A stretch of 7,958 bases of DNA from Bacteroidales bacterium (GCA_017645985.1 JAGCNK010000210.1:1-7958); one strand, 5' to 3'; counted from the stretch's first letter, positions 1 through 6,518 are shown. Notes: generated from the letters alone by a model not told the origin. Program-made: numbers and translations.

Positions 1-734
1 CACAGTTCGCTGTCTTTGAACACTGTCTGCGTGGCCACATTGCCTGATACCGAGTATGTTACACCTTCGGGAAAGAAGTCGATCCACACGTCGATCATTA
101 TGGGCTTGGGTTCTTTTTCTGATTTTTTAAACGCCTCTTCGATCGTCAGCCATTCTATCTTGCCCAGAGTGTCGGGCATCTCGTCTTTTTCTGCTTTTTT
201 TATTTCATCGGCGTAAACCTTTGGGTATGTGAACATAAAGTCGTTTTTAAAGGTTTCGGGCGAAGCGTTACGGCTTACGTTTTCCGAAAAATATACCAGC
301 AGCGGCTCAATGTCTTTTGGCTCCATATATCCAGCCACGGGCATTGTGTGGGCGTCGCGGTCGATGTACACGATGGTGGGGTAGGAGAGCCTTCCGTTGA
401 GCAGTTCAATAGCCAGTTCGTTTACCTTGCCGGTGTTCTTGTGCTCCTTGTTTCTGAACTTGATGGTGTCGGTGGTTTCGGCGTCGAACCTTATGGGATA
501 GAAGTTTCGGTTGATATACGCTGCAATGTTGGGATTGGCGAATGTTACCGCGCTCATGCGTTTGCACCATCCGCACCAGTCGGTGTACACGTCGATAAGA
601 AAAGGGCGGTGGTCGGTGCTGTCGAGCCGTTCGGCTTCCTCAAAAGTTAGCCATTTCACTTCGGCTTTTTGCTGAGGGTAAGCGTATTGCAATCCAAGTG
701 TCAGTATCGCTGCAATGATAATTATCTGTTTCAT
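1..734 (-). CDS. Secreted thioredoxin-fold protein with tandem Trx-like domains (C-terminus beyond window)
   Basis: Starting at the ATG at 734-732 the frame is open for 244 codons to the left edge, so the 3' end is missing. Residues 1-20 form a signal peptide (short basic start, then a run of I/A/L), so the protein should act in the periplasm. The first domain (about 26-150) is thioredoxin-like: a DVYTDWCGWCK motif puts a CGWC redox site at C54-C57, and S-Y-P at 117-119 supplies the expected cis-proline. This resembles the DUF255/thioredoxin_7 type of secreted disulfide oxidoreductase common in Bacteroidota. From residue 193 a second copy begins (IEWLTIEEAF against VKWLTFEEAE at 26-35; PIMIDVWID against PFLIDVYTD), but the CGWC position reads FFPEG, so this copy has no redox cysteines. 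The protein probably reduces or isomerises disulfides, or binds a partner through the dead domain; the substrate is unknown. The start lies only 30 bp past a terminator. Confidence 0.85.
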   Translation of the reverse strand, partial: MKQIIIIAAILTLGLQYAYPQQKAEVKWLTFEEAERLDSTDHRPFLIDVYTDWCGWCKRMSAVTFANPNIAAYINRNFYPIRFDAETTDTIKFRNKEHKNTGKVNELAIELLNGRLSYPTIVYIDRDAHTMPVAGYMEPKDIEPLLVYFSENVSRNASPETFKNDFMFTYPKVYADEIKKAEKDEMPDTLGKIEWLTIEEAFKKSEKEPKPIMIDVWIDFFPEGVTYSVSGNVATQTVFKDSEL

Positions 735-764
735 AATCTATATATATAAGGTGTATAAATGTAT

Positions 765-789
765 AAAAAACGCCGTGTTAAACGGCGTT
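765..789 (-). terminator. Intrinsic terminator of the SUMF1-like gene
   Basis: Read on the minus strand, 8-bp arms AACGCCGT and ACGGCGTT pair perfectly around a 5-nt loop and run into a TTTTTT tract. It begins 27 nt after the stop codon of the SUMF1-like gene. Only 30 bp separate its far end from the start codon of the thioredoxin-like gene, so that gene either has a promoter overlapping the terminator (a TACATTTA near-match to TAnnTTTG lies at 763-756) or depends on read-through. Confidence 0.8.
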
Positions 790-816
790 ATTGCAGTGTG
801 TAATGTTTTTTAACTA

Positions 817-1719
817 TTAGCGAACCTTCATCACAAGGCGGAAGCCGGTGAAGGGGTTGGGCAGTTTGTCGCTGCCGTACTCGTCGTCGGCTGCAATCTG
901 CATATAGTATCCGTAGCTGTGCCACGAACCGCCTTTAACCTTGCCTTCTGCGGTAAGTTCGGCGGCGTTGCCTGCCATCTGATAAAGACCGTATTTGTTT
1001 GGTGCGAAAGATTTTACAGGCACGAGAGTGGTCTGATAGAGCACGTTGTCGTCGAGAATTTCAACGTTGCCGGTCTCCTTGTTGAGTCGGATGTTCTCTT
1101 CGCCAGCCACGTGGAAGTTGGCGCACCATTCGCCTTTCTTGTTGCGGAGGAATTTGCCGTCCCAGGGGTACATGGCGTTTTCTGTTCCACCTGCTGCAGC
1201 CACAATCCATTCGTTTTCGGTGGGCAAACGGAACTCGGCGTTGTTGTATTTGGCGCCGTTGTATGCTGAATAAAGTTTTGTGAGCCAGAGGCAGAATGTT
1301 TCAGCAGCCTCTTTGGTGATGTTTACTACGGGGTATTCGTTCCATTTGCCGTCGGTGTGGTACGATTTTGAAGCCGATTCAAAAGCCTCGCTCAGGCGCA
1401 TCCAGCCTTCGCCGTCCACTTTGCAGGCGTCGTAGATGTCGTTAAGACCGTTGTCTTTCAGGTCTTTGAGAAATGCGTTGTAGATACCGTTGGTGGTTTC
1501 GGATGTTGAAATGTAGTATCCTCCCGCCGATATGTTCTTGTCTACCGACTTGTACGCGCTTTGGCCCACGTATTTCATCCCGGCTTCTATAGCCTTGATG
1601 TTGTTGATGTTGGCGGCCGCCGATTTGTTAAAGTCGATTTTGTCTAATCCGTTTTTTTGTCCAAAACAGATTGCTGCGCAACACAGCAGTGTTGCTAACA
1701 TCGTGATTTTTTTTGTCAT
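817..1719 (-). CDS. Secreted SUMF1/FGE-fold protein lacking FGE catalytic cysteines
   Basis: A complete 300-residue protein. Residues 1-20 form a signal peptide ending in the CFG|Q junction typical of Bacteroidota; no proper lipobox is seen, so it is probably soluble and periplasmic. Residues about 66-300 carry the FGE-sulfatase (SUMF1/EgtB/PvdO) fold signature in order: YYISTSETTNGIY (69-80), YPVVNITKEAAETFC (129-143), FRLPTENEW (163-171), YPWDG (184-188), KYGLYQMAGNAAEL (242-255), GGSW (263-266) and a closing TGFRL (291-295). True formylglycine-generating enzymes have two cysteines after GGS; by an eye alignment to human FGE those positions are S268 and M273 here. Formylglycine synthesis is therefore unlikely, and no sulfatase gene is nearby. 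Related Bacteroidota proteins include structural ones such as GldJ/GldK; a binding or structural role is possible but unproven. Divergently oriented from the sulfhydrylase gene and closed by its own terminator. Confidence 0.85.
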   Translation of the reverse strand: MTKKITMLATLLCCAAICFGQKNGLDKIDFNKSAAANINNIKAIEAGMKYVGQSAYKSVDKNISAGGYYISTSETTNGIYNAFLKDLKDNGLNDIYDACKVDGEGWMRLSEAFESASKSYHTDGKWNEYPVVNITKEAAETFCLWLTKLYSAYNGAKYNNAEFRLPTENEWIVAAAGGTENAMYPWDGKFLRNKKGEWCANFHVAGEENIRLNKETGNVEILDDNVLYQTTLVPVKSFAPNKYGLYQMAGNAAELTAEGKVKGGSWHSYGYYMQIAADDEYGSDKLPNPFTGFRLVMKVR

Positions 1720-1757
1720 ATCGTGTGTGTTTAATTAAACTCTAATATTTTCACTAC

Positions 1758-1785
1758 GCAAATTTCTTGCAAATTACTGAGAAAT
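1758..1785. promoter_or_regulatory. Candidate operator in the divergent intergenic region
   Basis: The 114-bp gap between the divergent SUMF1-like and sulfhydrylase genes holds two GCAAATT direct repeats (1758-1764, 1769-1775) spaced 11 bp, about one helical turn, and an overlapping inverted repeat ATTTCT-N12-AGAAAT (1762-1785). They lie just upstream of the rightward -7 box, where a regulator could act on either gene. A weak leftward -7-like box (GAAATTTG, 1766-1759) overlaps them. Such short AT-rich matches can arise by chance. Confidence 0.25.
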
Positions 1786-1797
1786 AAAAATTTTTTT

Positions 1798-1805
1798 TAT
1801 ATTTG
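1798..1805 (+). promoter_or_regulatory. Promoter -7 box (TATATTTG) of the sulfhydrylase gene
   Basis: TATATTTG matches the Bacteroidota primary-sigma -7 consensus TAnnTTTG exactly and ends 28 bp before the ATG at 1834. The expected TTTG -33 element is not clear; the best near match is TTACTG at 1774-1779. The implied leader of about 20 nt leaves no room for a riboswitch. Confidence 0.5.
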
Positions 1806-1833
1806 TGTCAAAATTATTTTAATAAAAAACGTA

Positions 1834-3120
1834 ATGTCAGATAAGAAATCATTGGAGACTGTATGCGTACAGTCGGGCTGGCAGCCCAAAAGCGGCGATC
1901 CCCGCGTGCTGCCTATTTTTCAGAGTACTACTTTCAAATATGAAAACACCGCCGCTATGGCCGACCTTTTTGACCTGAAGGCCGAGGGATATTTCTACAC
2001 CCGTTTGCAGAATCCCACCAACGACGCCGTGGCCGCCAAAATCGCCGACCTTGAAGGCGGCGTGGCAGCTATGCTCACTTCGTCGGGTCAGGCAGCAAGC
2101 TTTTATTCTGTATTCAACATCTGCGAGGCTGGCGACCATTTTGTCAGCAGCAAGAATATCTACGGAGGCACTTACAACCTCTTTTTGGTAACGATGAAGA
2201 AACTCGGTATCGAATGCACTATGGTGGATTCCGACGCTTCGGAGGAGGAAATAGCTAAGGCTTTCCGTCCCAACACCAAATGCCTCTTTGCCGAAACTAT
2301 CTCTAATCCTACTTGCCACGTGCTTGATTTTGAGAAGTTTTCGCGTATCGCCCACAGCCACGGCGTGCCGTTGATCGTTGACAACACTTTTGCCACTCCT
2401 ATCAACTGCCGTCCGTTTGAATGGGGCGCCGATATCGTTATCCACTCTACAACAAAGTATATGGACGGTCACGCTCTCGCAGTGGGCGGATGTATCGTTG
2501 ACAGCGGCAACTTTGACTGGGACAAATACGCCGACAAGTTCCCCGGACTTACACAGCCCGATGAGTCGTACCACGGACTGGCCTACACCAAGGCTTTTGG
2601 CAAGAAGGCTTTCATTACCAAGGCTACTGCCCAGCTGATGAGAGACTTAGGCTCTATCCAGAGTCCTATGAACGCGTTCCTTCTCAATATCGGTCTTGAA
2701 ACTCTCCACTTGCGTGTTCCCCGCCATTGCGAAAACGCTCAGAAGGTGGCCGAGTTTTTGGAGAAACATCCCAAGATTTCGTGGATCACTTACAGCGGCT
2801 TGAAGAGCAGTCCCTACTACGAGCTGGCTCAGAAACAGTTTGACGGCGGACGCTCATGCGGCGTGCTCTGCTTCGGTATCAAGGGCGGACGCGAGGAGTC
2901 GATCAAGTTTATGGACAGCCTCAAGTTCGTTGCCATTGTCACACACGTGGCCGACGCCCGTTCGTGCGTGCTCCATCCCGCAAGCCACACCCACCGTCAG
3001 CTCACCGACGAGCAGCTTATAGCAGCCGGCGTGCAGCCCGACCTTATCCGTTTCTCGGTGGGAATCGAAAATGCTGACGACATCATAGCCGACATCAAGC
3101 AGGCGTTGGACAAGATTTAG
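1834..3120 (+). CDS. metY: O-acetylhomoserine sulfhydrylase-type PLP enzyme (Cys/Met metabolism family)
   Basis: A complete 428-residue cytoplasmic enzyme of the fold-type I Cys/Met-metabolism PLP family, the usual length for the O-acetylhomoserine aminocarboxypropyltransferase group. It most likely makes L-homocysteine and acetate from O-acetyl-L-homoserine and sulfide, the direct-sulfhydrylation step to methionine. Key residues are visible: Y55 and R57 in YFYTRLQNPT (PLP phosphate, from the neighbouring subunit), SSGQAA at 83-88, Y110 in NIYGGT (stacks on PLP), D183 in VDNTFATP (pyridine nitrogen), the Schiff-base lysine K208 in HSTTKYMDGH, and R406 in LIRFSVG (substrate carboxylate). The ATG at 1834 sits well behind a TATATTTG box. 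Cystathionine gamma-synthase, gamma-lyase or methionine gamma-lyase activity cannot be excluded by eye, but overall length and the LQNPT/ALAVGG contexts favour MetY. No other sulfur gene is adjacent. Confidence 0.88.
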   Translation: MSDKKSLETVCVQSGWQPKSGDPRVLPIFQSTTFKYENTAAMADLFDLKAEGYFYTRLQNPTNDAVAAKIADLEGGVAAMLTSSGQAASFYSVFNICEAGDHFVSSKNIYGGTYNLFLVTMKKLGIECTMVDSDASEEEIAKAFRPNTKCLFAETISNPTCHVLDFEKFSRIAHSHGVPLIVDNTFATPINCRPFEWGADIVIHSTTKYMDGHALAVGGCIVDSGNFDWDKYADKFPGLTQPDESYHGLAYTKAFGKKAFITKATAQLMRDLGSIQSPMNAFLLNIGLETLHLRVPRHCENAQKVAEFLEKHPKISWITYSGLKSSPYYELAQKQFDGGRSCGVLCFGIKGGREESIKFMDSLKFVAIVTHVADARSCVLHPASHTHRQLTDEQLIAAGVQPDLIRFSVGIENADDIIADIKQALDKI

Positions 3121-3136
3121 TTTGGCAATAATTTTG
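3106..3136 (+). promoter_or_regulatory. Promoter of the SPOR-like protein gene
   Basis: A TTG -33 core at 3106-3108 is followed after exactly 20 bp by TAATTTTG at 3129-3136, a perfect TAnnTTTG -7 box. The -33 element lies inside the last codons of the sulfhydrylase gene. The predicted start gives a leader of about 45 nt. There is no terminator between the two genes, so read-through from upstream may add to expression. Confidence 0.55.
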
Positions 3137-3186
3137 TAAAAGTCAAGTTATATATATGACATTAAAAAAACTAAATTAACATCAGC

Positions 3187-4242
3187 ATGAAAAGATTATT
3201 AATACCATCAGCACTTTTGGCGGCAATGCTGTCGTTTCCTGGTTTTGCTCAGGCTCAGGATCCCGACATGTTTGACCTCCTTTCGCACTTCCAGCTTACC
3301 GACGAGCAAAACTCATCACTTTTGAAACTCCAAGATGATATCACGAAGGGTGAAAAATTTGTGGCTCAGGCCGAGTCGCAAGACAAAGCTAACGCTAAGT
3401 TTCTCAACAGCAGCAAGAAAGGCAAACTAAAAAAAGGCGAGAAAAAATCTGCCGAGGCCAAGTCGCTGCGTATCAAGGCTACCAAGCTTTACGAAAAATC
3501 GTACACATCTCTCTACGATATCTACAAACAGGTGATCGAAGGTTCTGAGTTTATCTACCAGAGCGACAAGAGCCAGGCTGATTCGTATTTGAGCGATGCT
3601 GAAAACGATCTTCAAGATGGTTCGGCTAAACTTTCGCCTTATGGCAAGCTTACCGCCAAGTCGCTTGAGACCAAAACTTACAGCACTCTGAAATCAGATA
3701 TGGCTTCGTGCAAGTCGAAATTCCAGAGCGCCGGCGACAACTGCTACAGCGCCCTCAAGCTCCTTTACACTCAGGAAGAGCGCAAAAACCAGGAGGCAGC
3801 CGCCGAGCAGTCGTTTTGGAACTCCACAGTTTCGGTCAACACTATCGACGCTTATAAAAAGTACATAAGCAAATATCCCAACGGCAAGTATGTCAGCGAG
3901 GCTCAGCGCCGCATTGCCAACCTTCAGAATGCAGGTCGCCAGCGCCGTGTAACTTCCGACAATCCTGACGAGGGTCTTGCTTACCGTATCCAGATTTGCG
4001 CCGACAAACGCAAGTGGAGCCCCAGAAAACTGCAGCGTCTCTACAAGGGCAACCTTAAGATCGACGAGCGTCAGAGCGACGGTTTCTACAAATACTGGAT
4101 CGGATGCTACCGCAGCTATGAGGAGGCTCAGCAGGCTGAAATGGGTATGAACCTCAAACAGTCGTTTATCGTATGTTTCAACGACGGTCAGCAGATTCAC
4201 GTTACCGAGGCTCAGCAAATCGAAGCCAACTTGATTGACTAG
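3187..4242 (+). CDS. Periplasmic helical protein with TPR-like and SPOR-like regions
   Basis: A complete 351-residue exported protein. The signal peptide (1-23) ends in AQA|QD with no lipobox cysteine. Residues 35-205 are mostly charged helix, with a strongly basic patch at 77-87 (SKKGKLKKGEK). Residues about 211-247 (YKKYISKYPNGKYVSEAQRR) look like a TolA/YbgF-type TPR repeat. Residues about 264-331 (LAYRIQICADKRKW ... FYKYWIGCYRSYEEAQQA) match the strand-helix-strand pattern of SPOR-like domains in Bacteroidota, which bind denuded peptidoglycan at division sites in characterised members. The SPOR-like part carries cysteines C271, C307 and C330, which could form a disulfide as in some SPOR domains. 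A cell-wall-associated envelope role is likely; the exact function is unknown. It has its own predicted promoter and a strong terminator 30 bp after the stop. Confidence 0.8.
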   Translation: MKRLLIPSALLAAMLSFPGFAQAQDPDMFDLLSHFQLTDEQNSSLLKLQDDITKGEKFVAQAESQDKANAKFLNSSKKGKLKKGEKKSAEAKSLRIKATKLYEKSYTSLYDIYKQVIEGSEFIYQSDKSQADSYLSDAENDLQDGSAKLSPYGKLTAKSLETKTYSTLKSDMASCKSKFQSAGDNCYSALKLLYTQEERKNQEAAAEQSFWNSTVSVNTIDAYKKYISKYPNGKYVSEAQRRIANLQNAGRQRRVTSDNPDEGLAYRIQICADKRKWSPRKLQRLYKGNLKIDERQSDGFYKYWIGCYRSYEEAQQAEMGMNLKQSFIVCFNDGQQIHVTEAQQIEANLID

Positions 4243-4271
4243 AATAGATTTATAATTGTTATATCAAAGAC

Positions 4272-4308
4272 AACGCCGCCCGAAGTATTTCGGCGGCGTT
4301 ATTTTTTT
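4272..4308 (+). terminator. Strong intrinsic terminator after the SPOR-like gene
   Basis: AACGCCGCC (4272-4280) pairs with GGCGGCGTT (4292-4300). A bulged C and an inner GAA/TTC stem close a GTAT loop, followed by ATTTTTTT (4301-4308). The outer stem shares its AACGCCG/CGGCGTT core with the terminator at 765-789. No T-tract follows on the opposite strand, so it appears to act rightward only. Confidence 0.88.
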
Positions 4309-4324
4309 GGGGTGAATTTAATTA

Positions 4325-4501
4325 TTTTCTGGGGATGTATTTTCTGTTAATGATTATACAGTTGATGTGTTTCTGCTAATGATTATCTAGTTGATGTGTT
4401 CCTGTTTTGAATATTTTCCCGCTAAATATTATCTACTTATATATTTTCAGATGAATAGTTTCCTGAAAAGTAGTAATAGTTTTCAGAAGAATAGTTTTCT
4501 G
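4325..4501. repeat. Degenerate tandem repeat cluster with a 29-bp unit in a T-rich non-coding gap
   Basis: Two adjacent 29-bp units (4341-4369 and 4370-4398, TTTCTGYTAATGATTAT then AGTTGATGTG) differ at 3 positions. A 15-bp remnant (TTTCTG...GATGTA, 4325-4339) precedes them, and a diverged third copy (TTCCCGCTAAATATTATC..., about 4416-4443) follows. Further right, TTTTCAGAWGAATAG occurs at 4444-4458 and 4480-4494, with inverted CTGAAAA at 4463-4469 and a final TTTTCTG at 4495-4501. A TTTYCTG/TTTTCAG core thus recurs about nine times in 177 bp. No gene was recognised between 4309 and 4526. The stretch lies between the convergent ends of the SPOR-like and phosphatase genes and could form several short hairpins, none with a clear T-tract. 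Function is unknown. Confidence 0.7.
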
Positions 4502-4526
4502 CTGTTGTGTTAATCAGATTTTTCGT

Positions 4527-6464
4527 TTAGATTTCGAATGCGAGGAGTGTGATGTCGTCGGTCTGCATCTTGTCGCCTTTCCAGTCGAAGATGAACTTCT
4601 CAATCGCACCTTTCTGCTGCTCAAACGGCATTGTGGAGAACTCTAAGAGTTTTTCCTTAAAGTATTTCGACATAATCTTGCGGTTAAACTCGCCGCCGTT
4701 CTGGTCGGTGCAGCCGTCGGAGTAGAGATAGATCTTGTCGTTGGGCTGAAGCTGAACCATCACGCTCGTAAACTGTTTGTCGAGTATGAAGTGTCCGATA
4801 GGCATCGAGTCGCCTTTGATAGTTTGTATTTCGTTGTTGCGAACCATCACCAACGGACGTTGAGCGCCAGCGTAGTAGCCTAAGTTTGTGGTTTCGTTGT
4901 AGATGAGCAGGGCGATGTCCATACCGTCGTTGCGCAGCTGGCCGTCCTGGTCGAGACCGAGTGCCGAGGTTACTTTTTTGCGGAGTTCGTCGAGAATTTC
5001 GCCCGGCATAATTTCGCCGCCCTTGTGGTCGTTGATGAGCTCGTTGAGAAACGACAGACCCATACTAGCGAGTATCGCGCCCGGAACGCCGTGTCCTGTG
5101 CAGTCGCCCATAGCGGCAATGATCAGGTTGTTGACTTTTTTGGCGAAATAGAAGTCGCCGCCTACGATATCTTTGGGATGGTAGATTACAAAGTAGTTGC
5201 GGAAAATGCTGTAGTTTGGCGCCACAGCCTGAACCATAGCGGATTGCAGACGGCTGGCGTAGTTGATGCCCGAGGTCAGCTGGTTGTTGGCTGCGGTGAT
5301 TTCGTGGTTGCGCATTTCCAAAAGAAGCTTCTGAGCGGCAAGGTCGTCGTTGATGGTGCGGAGCTCCTCGTTGAGCATGTTCACGTTTTCGCTCTGAACC
5401 AGTATCTCCTCTTTCTGCTGCTGCAATGCCTCGTTTTGCATCAGAATCTCTGATTTTTGCGAGGCAAGTTCGTCGTTGAGCTTTTTGAGACTGTCTTTCT
5501 GCTCAAAGAAGTCTTCCATCATCCTTGATATTATACCAAACTCGTTGGTCTCTGATTTCAGAGGTATGATGCTGTCGGTTTTTTCAGACTTGAACGACTC
5601 GTCGATTTGCGACAACGGCTTGGTAACCTTCACCTTAACGTACAGCATTATGGAGAAGAAGATGCCGAGACACAATAACGAGATAATCAAGAAAATAGGC
5701 ACAAACTGATTCAATTGTTTCGACAGCATATCCTCCCAGGCAAAGCACATAAACGCCACGTGCTTTTTGGTGTAGTCGAGCATTTCGCGGTTGGTAACTG
5801 CCATCGGTTCAAGAGCATGAACAGTGTCGGCGTATGCCTGGTCGTCTTGTGCAAGTGTCATATGCATGCCACCGAGGGCTATGCTCATTCCTCTTACATC
5901 CTCCTCGGCTATCTCTTTCACCATACACATATAGCCGCGCGGTTTCTCGTTGCGGCTGTTGATTTTGGCGGCAGACACCAGGCAGGTGCAAAAATATACA
6001 AAAGTTTTGCCTTCGAACTGTGCGTAAAAGTGCGGAAACAGCTCTTCGTTGAAGAGGTTTCCCATATCAGGACCGGCAAATGGGAAAAAGTTGATGTGCT
6101 CCATTCCTTCGGCGAAGTTGATGTATTTGATAACGCCGAGAGTGTCGAACATAGCCACGCAAGCCGAATTGTAGCCGTCGAGCATATATCCGATATTGTC
6201 GTTGAGCCATCTTTTGTCGCCCTCGCACATAGCCTGATAGCACTCGTCCCAAGCCGAGTTGTCGTGAACGATGTTGGTGTATTGGTGATAGGTAACGCTG
6301 AGAACTCGGTCGATAAGCATCTCCTTGTCTTTTTTAGACAGTTCGCGTACCGTATTCAGTTGCTTGTATTGAAAAATATAATAAAGTATAAGCGCTATTA
6401 TCATAATTACCGCGCCTATTAGTGCCACTCGCAATATACCCGATTGTACAGTCTTGGAGTTCAT
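4527..6464 (-). CDS. Membrane sensor phosphatase: CHASE4-HAMP-coiled coil-PP2C (SpoIIE type)
   Basis: A 645-residue protein from the ATG at 6464. A GTG at 6509 extends the frame by 15 codons, but it lies against a TATATTTG -7 box (6518-6511) at or before the expected transcript start, so the ATG is preferred. Order: TM1 about 11-31; extracytoplasmic CHASE4-like sensor about 50-245 (HDNSAWDECY, then VAMFDTLGVIKYI); TM2 about 254-276; HAMP about 275-325; coiled coil about 320-400 rich in Q/E/L; SpoIIE/PP2C phosphatase about 415-645. Metal-binding aspartates are present: D437 (VGGDFYF), D454 (GDCTGHG), D583 (YSDG) and D636/D637 (QTDDIT), so it should be active. Family members dephosphorylate STAS anti-anti-sigma proteins or similar partners, and an unknown periplasmic signal presumably controls this one. 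No STAS protein or anti-sigma kinase is nearby. The sensor has seven cysteines (75, 80, 102, 159, 161, 180, 240), which is unusual. Confidence 0.88.
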   Translation of the reverse strand: MNSKTVQSGILRVALIGAVIMIIALILYYIFQYKQLNTVRELSKKDKEMLIDRVLSVTYHQYTNIVHDNSAWDECYQAMCEGDKRWLNDNIGYMLDGYNSACVAMFDTLGVIKYINFAEGMEHINFFPFAGPDMGNLFNEELFPHFYAQFEGKTFVYFCTCLVSAAKINSRNEKPRGYMCMVKEIAEEDVRGMSIALGGMHMTLAQDDQAYADTVHALEPMAVTNREMLDYTKKHVAFMCFAWEDMLSKQLNQFVPIFLIISLLCLGIFFSIMLYVKVKVTKPLSQIDESFKSEKTDSIIPLKSETNEFGIISRMMEDFFEQKDSLKKLNDELASQKSEILMQNEALQQQKEEILVQSENVNMLNEELRTINDDLAAQKLLLEMRNHEITAANNQLTSGINYASRLQSAMVQAVAPNYSIFRNYFVIYHPKDIVGGDFYFAKKVNNLIIAAMGDCTGHGVPGAILASMGLSFLNELINDHKGGEIMPGEILDELRKKVTSALGLDQDGQLRNDGMDIALLIYNETTNLGYYAGAQRPLVMVRNNEIQTIKGDSMPIGHFILDKQFTSVMVQLQPNDKIYLYSDGCTDQNGGEFNRKIMSKYFKEKLLEFSTMPFEQQKGAIEKFIFDWKGDKMQTDDITLLAFEI

Positions 6465-6510
6465 ATATTTAATTAAGAGGTTGAGTTCTATTTTTTCTTT
6501 TTTAATCACT

Positions 6511-6518
6511 CAAATATA
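6511..6518 (-). promoter_or_regulatory. Promoter -7 box (TATATTTG) of the phosphatase gene
   Basis: Read leftward, TATATTTG matches TAnnTTTG exactly. A start point a few bases downstream (about 6507-6504) would give a leader of about 40 nt to the ATG at 6464 and would exclude the GTG at 6509. No TTTG -33 element is seen at 19-21 bp upstream; a TTGG lies nearer, 12 bp away. Confidence 0.5.

Noticed and set aside
348..650. A 100-codon plus-strand frame in the left gene
   Set aside because: The minus-strand frame encodes a clear CGWC thioredoxin domain over the same bases.
1729..1740. Perfect 12-bp palindrome GTTTAATTAAAC just before the SUMF1-like gene
   Set aside because: All but the end bases are A/T in an AT-rich gap, so chance is likely; there is no second copy of the whole palindrome in the window.
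1720..1833. SAM or cobalamin riboswitch upstream of the sulfhydrylase gene
   Set aside because: The predicted leader is only about 20 nt, and the AT-rich region has no suitable conserved stems.
1849..2574. A 241-codon open frame antisense to the sulfhydrylase gene
   Set aside because: It lies entirely opposite a well-conserved PLP enzyme; its translation has no recognisable domain and follows from the codon bias of the real gene.
3694..4218. A 174-codon open frame antisense to the SPOR-like gene
   Set aside because: No domain is visible, and the sense strand carries a signal peptide, domains, a promoter and a terminator.
4325..4501. Repeat cluster considered as a CRISPR array
   Set aside because: The 29-bp units are directly adjacent with no spacers, copies are degenerate and there are no cas genes.
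4484..4501. CAGAA/TTCTG hairpin as a terminator for the phosphatase gene
   Set aside because: The stem is only 5 bp, and on the minus strand it is followed by AAAAC rather than a T-tract.
5715..6422. A 235-codon open frame antisense to the phosphatase gene
   Set aside because: The phosphatase frame has clear domains through this stretch; the antisense product is rich in V, H and F with no known motif, as expected of a shadow frame.
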